Assembly: GCA_005880805.1 (NCBI GenBank)
Contig: VBFZ01000014.1
Span: forward strand, 1 to 10,452
DNA length: 10,452 nt
Direction: 5' to 3'
Source of the DNA: Chloroflexota bacterium
Lineage (GTDB): Bacteria > Chloroflexota > Limnocylindria > Limnocylindrales > CSP1-4
Of this stretch, positions 1-5,911 are shown in pieces. The notes under the pieces were generated by a model. It worked only from the letters and a program-made list of their open reading frames with translations. It had not been told where the DNA came from and searched no databases. The translations under genes were made by a program, and so were the position numbers. Numbering within the stretch: the stretch's first letter is position 1; each line of letters opens with the position of its first letter.

Positions 1-1
1 C

Positions 2-544
2 GCAGGGACGATCAACCTCGTCCCCGGCACTTATTACGGTGGGTGGGACATCGGCTACAATGTGACGTTGGTCCTGCAGCCAGGCATCTACGTGTTCGCT
101 GGCGGTGGCGTAAAGCTCAACGCTGGCGGCACGATTACCTCGGTGCAAGGAGGAACCGGCGCACCAGCTCCAGTCATGTTCTACAACACAGATAATCCAG
201 CCACCGGAACGGGGCAGGCAGACATCGACTTCACGGCGACATCCACGCTCAAGGTCCACGCAATCGCGACTGGACCGTATAAAGGCATCCTGGTCTGGAA
301 TGACGGGAAGGGCAGCAACCCAAGCGCGCAGGTCACGCTTGGCGGGCAAGTAAGCCTGGACATCGCTGGGACGATCTACAGTCCGAAGGGGCTCGTGAAA
401 CTCGAGGGAGGATCGGGCGTCGGAAGCACAGCGGCGGTCCAGATCATCGCCTGGCAATTCGACGTAGGCGGCAATGCCAACCTTGACATGCCCTACGACC
501 CGACGCAGCTGTACCAGTTTCCGTCCAAAGGCCTCGTCCACTAG
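2..544 (+). CDS. Secreted/pilus-type beta-repeat protein, C-terminal part (5' end outside window)
   Basis: The frame is open from the left edge to a TAG at 542-544, so only the last 180 residues are visible. An internal GTG at 62 is not needed as a start, because the coding pattern continues upstream of it. The visible start reads AGTINLVPGTYYGGWDIG, followed by LQPGIYVFAGGGVKLNAGG. This twice-repeated 'L-x-PG-x-Y ... GG' pattern, with alternating hydrophobic and Gly/Thr/Asn residues, looks like stacked beta strands. I associate it with the C-terminal parts of TadG-like or other surface proteins near Tad/Flp pilus genes. The visible part has no cysteine, transmembrane helix or catalytic motif. 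It is probably exported, with a signal or anchor in the missing N-terminus. The TadG-like assignment comes from pattern memory only; an unrelated beta-helix surface protein is the main alternative. Confidence 0.65.
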   Translation, partial: AGTINLVPGTYYGGWDIGYNVTLVLQPGIYVFAGGGVKLNAGGTITSVQGGTGAPAPVMFYNTDNPATGTGQADIDFTATSTLKVHAIATGPYKGILVWNDGKGSNPSAQVTLGGQVSLDIAGTIYSPKGLVKLEGGSGVGSTAAVQIIAWQFDVGGNANLDMPYDPTQLYQFPSKGLVH

Positions 545-620
545 AGGCTGGGACCAGCGCTCTCGAGGTCGGTACTTTTAGGGCCTGCTCGCTCTACGCA
601 ATGCCGCGGATACTCCGGCA

Positions 621-863
621 ATGCTGCTCAGGCGAGTTGTCGCTGCGCCCATGTGGTTCGTGGCCACGCTGATGATGTACGAGCTCGTCATCTACGTGAC
701 GGGCGGTCCACACCCCCTGGGCCCGATCCTCGGCGTGACGGCGGCCTTCCTTGTTTCGGCCGACCCGTTGCATCGAATCTGGCCCGCGCAGGACAAGTCG
801 CAGTCGCCGCTCTCAGCGCTCCGGGGGCGCGACGCACTGCCCTCACACACACAGTCCGTCTGA
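621..863 (+). CDS. Small two-helix membrane protein, function unknown
   Basis: This 80-residue frame has strongly G/C third positions, which supports real coding. Residues about 9-27 (PMWFVATLMMYELVIYVTG) and 33-47 (LGPILGVTAAFLVSA) are hydrophobic and would form a membrane hairpin around a short GGPHP turn. The last 30 residues are polar and probably cytoplasmic. No clear Shine-Dalgarno sequence precedes the ATG at 621, and the in-frame ATG at codon 11 is a possible alternative start that would trim the first helix. It lies 76 bp after the upstream partial gene on the same strand and could be co-transcribed with it. I do not recognise a family. Confidence 0.55.
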   Translation: MLLRRVVAAPMWFVATLMMYELVIYVTGGPHPLGPILGVTAAFLVSADPLHRIWPAQDKSQSPLSALRGRDALPSHTQSV

Positions 864-869
864 GCGGTT

Positions 870-889
870 CGGCTGACGCCTGTCAGCCG
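870..889. terminator. Perfect 8-bp hairpin between convergent genes
   Basis: CGGCTGAC, a GCCT loop and GTCAGCCG form a perfect 8-bp stem starting seven bases after the stop codon of the small membrane protein. It lies in the gap between that plus-strand gene and the minus-strand putative anti-sigma gene. Neither side has a T-run, so it is not a canonical intrinsic terminator. It could still pause RNA polymerase or protect 3' ends in a GC-rich genome. The rest of the gap (890-985) holds only a short AGCCG-GAA-CGGCT stem. Confidence 0.4.
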
Positions 890-985
890 GCGGAGCTGAG
901 CCGGAACGGCTGCTGGAGTGCGGACTTCAGCTGACGGCCGGGAAGGAGAGCTTCGCCAACGCCGCCGTATTGACGGCCTGCCCGA

Positions 986-1705
986 TCAACCGTCGTCGCT
1001 CGAGCCGGGCGTTTCCGTCGGGCGCGCCGTGTCGGTTGGATGAGGCGTGGCCGTCGGATCAGGCGTTTCCGTGTCACCCGGTTCTTCCGTTTCGTCTGGC
1101 GTTTCCGTATCCATCGGGTGGGGCGTCGCTGCGGGCCTCGGCGTGAGCGTGTGCTTCGGCGTCGCGCCTGGCGCTGACATCGGTTCGGTCGACCCAGCAG
1201 GTGATGCCGACGGGCGGGTCGTCGGCTCCTCGGTGGGCGCTACCTCGATCGCATGGACCGAGGGCGGCGGCGGGCCCGGCTCGACCACGGAGGGCGTGAC
1301 GGGGTCGTTCCGGAACAGGAGCGTCCGGGCGCCGACCGCGATGGTCGCCGTCAGCGACACCGTCGCGAGCGCGACGACGAGGACGAACGCCAGGCCCTGT
1401 AGGCGCATGGCCAACGGACGACCACCGGTTCGGGCGACCCGCCAGCTGTCCACGAGCCCTGCGAGCAGTCCTCCGAGCCGACCTTCGCGAAGCGCGAGGC
1501 CAAGCACGACGGCTGGCGAAGGCAGCGGCTCGCGGGCGATTGCCACCATCACGGCGTCGGCAAATCCGTCGGACGGTCGGACGAATTCCGAGCCCGCGAA
1601 GCGCTCGAGCTCCGCAGCGGCCTTCGCGGCACGGGACATCTCCGAGGGCGAGCTCGATCCGAGCGCTGCCCCGGTGTCGTAGCGACGATCGTCTCTACGG
1701 CTCAT
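986..1705 (-). CDS. Putative single-pass anti-sigma factor with Thr/Pro-rich outer tail
   Basis: The product has 239 residues. Residues 1-103 are a charged, presumably cytoplasmic region including AELERFAGSEFVRPSDGFAD. Residues about 104-126 (GLAFVLVVALATVSLTATIAV) form one transmembrane helix. The rest is an extracytoplasmic Pro/Thr/Ser/Glu-rich tail with TATPHPT and DTETPD-type repeats in its last 50 residues. The start ATG overlaps the sigma-gene stop as ATGA (1702-1705), so the two are translationally coupled. This arrangement is the usual one for a membrane anti-sigma factor that holds its ECF sigma factor at the membrane. There is no cysteine anywhere, so the HxxxCxxC zinc-binding anti-sigma fold is absent and the sigma-binding segment must be of another kind. 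The role rests on context and topology, not on a recognised domain. The tail may reach into the cell envelope. Confidence 0.72.
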   Translation of the reverse strand: MSRRDDRRYDTGAALGSSSPSEMSRAAKAAAELERFAGSEFVRPSDGFADAVMVAIAREPLPSPAVVLGLALREGRLGGLLAGLVDSWRVARTGGRPLAMRLQGLAFVLVVALATVSLTATIAVGARTLLFRNDPVTPSVVEPGPPPPSVHAIEVAPTEEPTTRPSASPAGSTEPMSAPGATPKHTLTPRPAATPHPMDTETPDETEEPGDTETPDPTATPHPTDTARPTETPGSSDDG

Positions 1706-2304
1706 GGCAAGACCTCGTCGCCCAGCGTGTCACGCAACATCACCAGGCCGCGGTGAAGGTGGGTCTTGACGGTTCCCAGGGGTCGTCCGGTCGCGGTGGC
1801 GATATCCGCGAGCGACAGATCTGCGAAAAAGCGAAGGATCAGCGTTTCGCGGTAGGGATCTCGGAGAGCCCAGACGGCACGCTGAACCGACTCCGAACGC
1901 TCGCCGGCGATGGCCCGTGCCGCCGGGTCATCGGCAGACGGTGCGAGGAATGCCGGCGAGAGCTGCCGGTCGTCGCGGTTCGTGCCCGTCTGTGCTTCGG
2001 CCTCGATCCATGCAATCGCCTTTCGCGACGCAATGCGCCGCAGGGCGATTCGCGTGGCGATGCGCGCGAGCCAGGCCCCGAACGGACCGTCGGCCCGCCA
2101 GGTCGCAAGCGATCGGAAGGCGGTCACGAAGGCCTCCTGGGCCGCGTCCTCGGCCTCGGGCTGCTCGCCCAGGATCCGGAAGCAGGTTCGAACGACATCC
2201 GGGGCTTCCCGATCGACGAGCACGCGGAAGGCCTCACGGTCGCCTCGGAGGACGGCATCGACGGCCGACCGGGCGACCATGTCGGTCGCCCGGTCCTGCG
2301 CCAT
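1702..2304 (-). CDS. ECF (group 4) sigma-70 factor
   Basis: This 200-residue protein has the two-domain plan of extracytoplasmic-function sigma factors. Region 2 spans about residues 17-92, with GDREAFRVLVDREA, the core-binding EAEDAAQEAF stretch and the WRADGPFGAWLARIA segment that precedes promoter -10 recognition. A linker rich in Ala/Asp follows. Region 4 spans about 139-192, with a helix-turn-helix at LSLADIATATGRPLGTVKTHL that would read the -35 element. There is no region 1.1 or 3 and no C-terminal extra domain. The ATG at 2304 is preferred because upstream in-frame codons give no start for at least 50 bases, but the ribosome site is weak. It sits 90 bp downstream of the ETPEAT-repeat protein gene and overlaps the putative anti-sigma gene by 4 bp. 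It probably drives the ECF-like promoter at 2939-2966, giving positive autoregulation. Confidence 0.93.
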   Translation of the reverse strand: MAQDRATDMVARSAVDAVLRGDREAFRVLVDREAPDVVRTCFRILGEQPEAEDAAQEAFVTAFRSLATWRADGPFGAWLARIATRIALRRIASRKAIAWIEAEAQTGTNRDDRQLSPAFLAPSADDPAARAIAGERSESVQRAVWALRDPYRETLILRFFADLSLADIATATGRPLGTVKTHLHRGLVMLRDTLGDEVLP

Positions 2305-2394
2305 CCGGCCAGCTGCTCGTGCTTCGATAACAGAGTTTGATACGACATGCCGCGGGAGTGGGATCGCGGCCGATCGTCCCTGGTCGACTCGGCG

Positions 2395-2886
2395 TTAGTC
2401 CCCGCCGCCCTCCCCGTCGCCGCCGCCGTCACCGTCATGCTCCGACTCCGGAATTTCTGTCGGCTCGGGCGTCTCGCGAGCTTCGGGCTTTTCGGTCGCC
2501 TCCGGCTTTTCGGTCGCCTCGGTCTTCTCCGTCTCTTCTGGACCCTGCTCGTCCTCGCCCTGGTCATCGTTGTCCTCGTCCTGGGCGTTCTCGTTCTGCG
2601 TCGCCTCCGGGGTCTCGGCCGGCTCCGGCGTTCCGACCGCCTCAGGAGTCTCGGTCGCCTCAGGAGTCTCGGTCGCCTCAGGAGTCTCGGTCGCCTCGGG
2701 CGTTTCGGTCGGCTCGGCGGTCTCGGTCGCCTCCGGCGTCTCGGTTGGTTCGTCGACCGTCAACGGTCCAGAAGCTGCTCCCGAGTCGTGTCGAAGGAGG
2801 TTCGCGCCCATCGCGGCCCCTCCCACGAGGAAGATCGTGACGCCGGCGATCGCGGCGCTGCGGGCGACTCGTCTCGTTCGATCCAT
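2395..2886 (-). CDS. Membrane-anchored ETPEAT-repeat acidic protein
   Basis: The product has 163 residues. The N-terminus is basic (MDRTRRVARS), then residues about 11-30 form a hydrophobic segment (AAIAGVTIFLVGGAAMGANL) that serves as an uncleaved anchor or signal peptide. Residues 47-94 are eight six-residue repeats of the ETPEAT type. Residues 97-120 are very acidic (Glu/Asp/Asn/Gln), residues 121-145 carry EKPEAT-type repeats, and the end is Gly/Asp-rich. No folded domain is visible outside the anchor, so the exported part is likely disordered. It is the first gene after an ECF-type promoter and precedes the sigma gene, which suggests it belongs to the same stress response, as an envelope spacer, sensor or target. 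A GGGGA eight bases before the ATG can serve as ribosome site. I cannot name a family. Confidence 0.75.
   Translation of the reverse strand: MDRTRRVARSAAIAGVTIFLVGGAAMGANLLRHDSGAASGPLTVDEPTETPEATETAEPTETPEATETPEATETPEATETPEAVGTPEPAETPEATQNENAQDEDNDDQGEDEQGPEETEKTEATEKPEATEKPEARETPEPTEIPESEHDGDGGGDGEGGGD
2605..2748 (-). repeat. Eight tandem 18-bp coding repeats (ETPEAT units)
   Basis: Eight consecutive 18-bp units lie in frame within the membrane-anchored acidic protein gene. Three units at 2641-2694 are identical (CTCAGGAGTCTCGGTCGC on the plus strand); the others differ at several positions. Each unit encodes six residues close to ETPEAT. The identical copies indicate recent unit duplication by slippage or recombination, so copy number may vary between strains. 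Confidence 0.9.
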
Positions 2887-2938
2887 GCGTGTGGTCCCCG
2901 ATGCTCGGTGCCGATCGCTCGACCGGCCTCTGTCTGTC

Positions 2939-2966
2939 TGAGACAGGCCGCGGCGGAAAGGTTTCA
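2939..2966 (-). promoter_or_regulatory. ECF-type promoter for the sigma locus
   Basis: Read on the minus strand, TGAAAC (2966-2961) is followed by 16 bases and then GTCTCA (2944-2939). This matches the general ECF promoter form, a GAAC/GAAAC -35 element and a CGTC/GTCT-like -10 element. About 52 bases separate the -10 element from the ATG of the first gene of the sigma block at 2886. The -10 element lies inside a palindrome (CTGTCT-G-AGACAG, 2934-2946). There is no sigma-70 housekeeping promoter of similar quality in this gap. Confidence 0.6.
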
Positions 2967-2992
2967 GCGATGTCTGTCAGAGAGTGGCCCGG

Positions 2993-4426
2993 TCAGCCGC
3001 GGCGGGTGTTCCCGTTCGCGTCGCGCACGATCTCAACCGAGCCGAGCCCGGCGCCTTCGAGCTCGCTGCCGATCTTGTCGGCATCGCCGACCAGGACGAT
3101 CGCCGCCCGGTCAACATCGATGTGCTCACGAGCGACGCGTTGCACGTCGTCGACGGCGACCGCGTCGATCGCCGGCCGGTACCGGCTCAGCTCGTCGTCC
3201 GGCAGCTCGTGGATCACGACCCCGGACAGGGTGCCGACCACCGGGCCCGGGGTTTCGAAGCGAAGCGGGAACACGCCGACCAGGAACTCGCGCCCCGCAG
3301 CCAGCTCCGCCGCCGTGACCGGCTCGTCGCGCATGCGCCCCAGCTCCCGCAGGATCTCGTGGATCGCAGGTACCGTGACCTCAGTGTTCACGGCAGCCCG
3401 AGCGGCAAACGGTCCCGCCGCGCGCCGCATGTCGAAGCCGGCGTGGGCGCCATACGCGTAGCCCTTCTCCTCGCGCAGGTTCATGTTCAGCCGCGAGTTG
3501 AATAGCCCGCCGAGGATCGTGCTCATGACCGACACGGCGTGGAAGTCCGGGACCTTCCGCGGTAGCCCGACGTGGCCGATGCGGATCTCGCTCTGGACCG
3601 AGCCGGGCCGGTGGACCAGGCGGATGACCCGTTCGCTGTCGGCCGGCGTCGCTTCGACCGGCGTGGGCGCGGCACTGCCGGGCAGCGGCAGCCACTCCCC
3701 GAAGAGCCGATTCGCGATCGATGGGACGTCCTGGCCGGAGAGGTCCCCACCCACGACGAGCGTCATGAGTGGCGGATTGATGCCGCGTCGATAGGCCCGC
3801 CGGAGCACGTCGGGGGTGAGCGTCTCCACGGTTTCGGGCAACCCGCCCGAGGGCCGGTGATACGGCGACCCCCCGCTGAAGATCGTCTCAGCGAATGCCT
3901 CTTCGACCCGGCGGCGTGGATCGGCGCGCGCCTGCAGGAGATCGTTCAGCCGTTCCTCGCGCAACCGATCGACCTCCCCGGTCGGGAACGTGGGTCGGCC
4001 GACCAGCTCGGCGAGCAGCTCGAGCGCCGGCTCGAGGCGCTCGGCGGGGACTTCGACGCCCGCGGTCGTGGCGTCCCAACCCGCCTCGGCGTGGAGGGCC
4101 GCCCCGAGGCGCTCCGACGCCTCCACCAGCTCGATGGCGTTGTAGCTCTCGGTCCCTTCCGGCAGCGCCCGCGCGGCGAGGACAGTCGCGCCACCCTCGG
4201 CGGGCTTCTCATCGGCCGCGCCGTTCCGGAGCACGAGGGATGCCGATATCAGTGGCCGGCCCGGCATCGGGACGACGAGCAGGTTCATTCCGTTGGCCAG
4301 CTGATGCCGTTCGAACGCCGGAAACTCGTACGGCCGCGGGGTACCGGGGGTCGGTCGTTCCGCGACGAGCTGGGCGGCGGGACGCTCGGCGGTCGACGGT
4401 TTGGCAGACGTGCCTCGTTCGGTCAC
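2993..4426 (-). CDS. M16 peptidase-family subunit, non-zinc-binding (Arg/Tyr-bearing partner)
   Basis: The product has 477 residues and the two-domain M16 plan: an N-terminal half starting near YEFPAFERHQLANGMNLLVV (33-52) and a C-terminal half after about residue 265. Where active members have HxxEH followed by F-x-GT, this one reads TVLAARALPEGT (81-92), so the zinc ligands are gone. The C-terminal substrate-binding motif is intact: FNSRLNMNLREEKGYAYG (309-326), with R318 and Y325 at the seven-residue spacing of the M16 Arg/Tyr pair. It is therefore expected to be the non-catalytic half of a heterodimer, as in mitochondrial processing peptidase and two-gene bacterial M16 enzymes. The first 30 residues are a polar, Pro-rich lead without a signal peptide, so a cytoplasmic location is likely. 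Its GTG start overlaps the upstream M16 stop as GTGA (4423-4426). Confidence 0.93.
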   Translation of the reverse strand: MTERGTSAKPSTAERPAAQLVAERPTPGTPRPYEFPAFERHQLANGMNLLVVPMPGRPLISASLVLRNGAADEKPAEGGATVLAARALPEGTESYNAIELVEASERLGAALHAEAGWDATTAGVEVPAERLEPALELLAELVGRPTFPTGEVDRLREERLNDLLQARADPRRRVEEAFAETIFSGGSPYHRPSGGLPETVETLTPDVLRRAYRRGINPPLMTLVVGGDLSGQDVPSIANRLFGEWLPLPGSAAPTPVEATPADSERVIRLVHRPGSVQSEIRIGHVGLPRKVPDFHAVSVMSTILGGLFNSRLNMNLREEKGYAYGAHAGFDMRRAAGPFAARAAVNTEVTVPAIHEILRELGRMRDEPVTAAELAAGREFLVGVFPLRFETPGPVVGTLSGVVIHELPDDELSRYRPAIDAVAVDDVQRVAREHIDVDRAAIVLVGDADKIGSELEGAGLGSVEIVRDANGNTRRG

Positions 4427-5766
4427 GCCGCGATCTCCTCGTCCTCGGGCACCTCGGGGAGCTCGTCGGGGTTGCTCGCGTCGTCGGCCGGCGGAGTATC
4501 CGGGATGTAGGTCAGCACGACGCGGTTGTCGGGCCGGAAGACGGCCAGGGACGCGTCGCGGATGCCCTCCTTGGTCACGGCCAGGTAGCGCCCGAGCTGG
4601 TGGTTGATGAGATCCGGGTCGTCGAACAGCGTGGCGTACATGGCCAACCGATCTGCACGTTCCTCGACTCGACCCAACGCTCCGAGCTCCTCGGTCTCCA
4701 GGAGCGCCTTCGCCCGCGTCAGCTCGTCATCCGTGACGAGGTCGCGGCCGATCCGCTCGAGCTCCTCCTCGAACGCCTTCTCCACGCGTTCGAGGGTGAT
4801 GCCCGGCCGAACGGTCGCCCAGCCGGCCACGACAGACGCCCCTCCAACGAAGCCGAGCGCGAACAGGGCGACGTCCTGGGCGATGCGCTCGTCGCGGACG
4901 AGCCGGTGGTACAGGCGGCTGCCCTTGCCGCCGGCGAGGATCTGGGCACCGACCTCCAGCGCGTCGAAACGCTCGTCGCCATAGACCGGCGCCCGAAAGC
5001 CGAAGTACAGTCGCGGCAGGGGAACCTTGTCCGGGACCACCTCTCGCCGCTCCTCGCCCAGCACCGGCGGAACACTGAGGTCCCGCAGGCGGGGGATGGC
5101 TGGATTTGCAGCGAGACCCCCGAAATAACGCTCGACCCACGCCCTTGCCTGCGCGCTTTCGAAGTCGCCGACGAGCACGAGCACGGCGTTGTTCGGGGCG
5201 TAGTACGTCCGGAAGAACGCGCCGACGTCCTCGAGCGAGGCGGCATCGAGATCCGCCATCGAGCCGATCGTCGGGTGGTGGTAGGGATGATCCTCGGGGA
5301 ACATATGCGCCTGGAGCTTCTCGTTCCAGGTTCCGTACGGCCGGTTGTCGTACGACCAGCGTTTCTCGTTCTTCACGACCTCGCGCTGGTTGTCGAGGTT
5401 CTCCTGCGACAGTGCATCGAGCAGCGAGCCCATCCGGTCGGCTTCCAGCCACAGCGCGAGCTCGAGCTGGTGCGAGGGCATCGTTTCGTAGTAGTTCGTC
5501 CGATCGAGCCAGGTCGAGCCGTTCATCGTGCCGCCCGCCGCCTGGACCAGGGCGACATGCTCGGCCTTGCCGACGTGCGCCGAGCCTTCGAACATCACGT
5601 GCTCGAAGAGGTGCGCGAAACCGGTCTTGCCAGGCACCTCGTTCTTCGATCCGACGTTGTACCAGACGTTCACCGCGACGACGGGGACGAGGTGGTCCTC
5701 GGCCAGGATCAGGCGCAGGCCATTCGGCAGGCGCTCGTCGGTGAAACGGACCTCGGGTACGGGCAC
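4423..5766 (-). CDS. M16 zinc metallopeptidase, catalytic subunit
   Basis: The product has 447 residues when started at the GTG at 5766. GGAGG lies six bases ahead of that codon, and the protein then begins VPVPEVRFTDERLPNGLRL, the usual M16 start. The frame runs 23 codons further upstream, but those residues look non-family and cross the promoter. The zinc site is HLFEH (H52, E55, H56), with the third ligand probably E134 in REVVKNEKR; E55 is the general base. The C-terminal half carries GSRLYHRLVRDERIAQDV, where R291 is kept but the Tyr expected seven residues on is Asp298. It therefore lacks the Arg/Tyr pair that the downstream subunit supplies. There is no signal peptide. It heads a two-gene operon, overlapping the second gene by 4 bp. 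The likely role is cutting of peptides or small unfolded proteins; the substrate is unknown. Confidence 0.95.
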   Translation of the reverse strand: MPVPEVRFTDERLPNGLRLILAEDHLVPVVAVNVWYNVGSKNEVPGKTGFAHLFEHVMFEGSAHVGKAEHVALVQAAGGTMNGSTWLDRTNYYETMPSHQLELALWLEADRMGSLLDALSQENLDNQREVVKNEKRWSYDNRPYGTWNEKLQAHMFPEDHPYHHPTIGSMADLDAASLEDVGAFFRTYYAPNNAVLVLVGDFESAQARAWVERYFGGLAANPAIPRLRDLSVPPVLGEERREVVPDKVPLPRLYFGFRAPVYGDERFDALEVGAQILAGGKGSRLYHRLVRDERIAQDVALFALGFVGGASVVAGWATVRPGITLERVEKAFEEELERIGRDLVTDDELTRAKALLETEELGALGRVEERADRLAMYATLFDDPDLINHQLGRYLAVTKEGIRDASLAVFRPDNRVVLTYIPDTPPADDASNPDELPEVPEDEEIAA

Positions 5767-5772
5767 GTGCGA

Positions 5773-5777
5773 CCTCC
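5773..5777 (-). promoter_or_regulatory. Ribosome binding site that sets the M16 start
   Basis: GGAGG on the minus strand, six bases before the GTG at 5766. It decides in favour of the 447-residue product over a longer reading from the GTG at 5835, which lies upstream of the likely -10 element and would not be on the transcript. Confidence 0.8.
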
Positions 5778-5806
5778 GGTTTGCTGGGCATCCAGGTCGT
5801 CGGCCG

Positions 5807-5835
5807 ATTGTAGGGGCGCCCGCGCGGCTTGACAC
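5807..5835 (-). promoter_or_regulatory. Probable housekeeping promoter of the M16 operon
   Basis: On the minus strand GTGTCA (5835-5830) and TACAAT (5812-5807) are separated by 17 bases. The -10 element matches the sigma-70 consensus at five of six positions and the -35 element at four of six. The start codon at 5766 lies 40 bases downstream. The -35 element falls in the left copy of a 17-bp direct repeat, so a protein bound there could affect this operon and the divergent regulator together. Confidence 0.5.
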
Positions 5836-5867
5836 CGAGCGACCGCGGGTCTTGACACCGAGCGACC
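5828..5867. repeat. 17-bp direct repeat in the divergent intergenic region
   Basis: CTTGACACCGAGCGACC occurs exactly twice, at 5828-5844 and 5851-5867, with 23 bp from start to start (about two helical turns). Each copy contains a TTGACA. The right copy supplies the -35 element of the regulator promoter, and the left copy overlaps the -35 element of the M16 promoter. It could be a tandem protein-binding site or a small duplication that copied a promoter element. Confidence 0.75.
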
Positions 5868-5879
5868 TCGTGTTAGTGT
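5852..5879 (+). promoter_or_regulatory. Promoter of the ArsR-type regulator
   Basis: A perfect TTGACA (5852-5857) is followed by 16 bases and TAGTGT (5874-5879), a weak -10 element matching three of six consensus positions. The start codon at 5912 is 32 bases downstream. The left arm of the GTTAG operator overlaps the -10 element, so a bound regulator would block RNA polymerase. Confidence 0.5.
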
Positions 5880-5891
5880 TTCATCTAACAC
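5870..5891. promoter_or_regulatory. Operator palindrome 1 (GTGTTAG-N8-CTAACAC)
   Basis: This is a perfect 7-bp inverted repeat with an 8-bp spacer, lying over the -10 region of the regulator gene. A further half-site TGTTAG (5906-5911) touches the start codon. The core GTTAG-N8-CTAAC is found again at 7060-7077 before the next gene. The size and symmetry suit a dimeric winged-helix repressor. The adjacent ArsR-type protein is the natural candidate to bind, giving autoregulation. Confidence 0.7.
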
Positions 5892-5911
5892 ACGTGAGGT
5901 ATCTCTGTTAG

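Noticed and set aside
547..558. GCTGGGACCAGC stem after the first gene as a terminator
   Set aside because: Short stem with a two- to four-base loop; the nearest T-run (TTTT) is about 15 bases further on, so it does not form a terminator.
1047..1682. Plus-strand frame rich in GVSVSxG repeats
   Set aside because: It is the antisense reading of the putative anti-sigma gene and its TETPD repeats; the minus strand has the coupled ATGA start and a proper transmembrane helix.
2605..2748. Regular 18-bp repeats considered as a CRISPR array
   Set aside because: The units are directly adjacent with no spacers, are in frame within a gene and encode a simple peptide repeat; no cas gene is nearby.
2347..3318. 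Plus-strand frames over the ETPEAT repeats (LGRLRS- or SVASGV-type translations)
   Set aside because: They mirror the minus-strand repeat and cross its promoter; no start signals and no gene context.
3895..5832. Long plus-strand open frame (645 codons) opposite the M16 genes
   Set aside because: It is antisense to two clearly recognised M16 genes. Its translation is Arg/Pro/Gly-rich with no family motif, the expected artefact of high-GC codon use on the other strand.
5767..5835. N-terminal extension of the catalytic M16 subunit to the GTG at 5835
   Set aside because: GGAGG placed six bases before the GTG at 5766, family-like sequence starting there, and a TACAAT -10 element inside the extension all favour the shorter protein.
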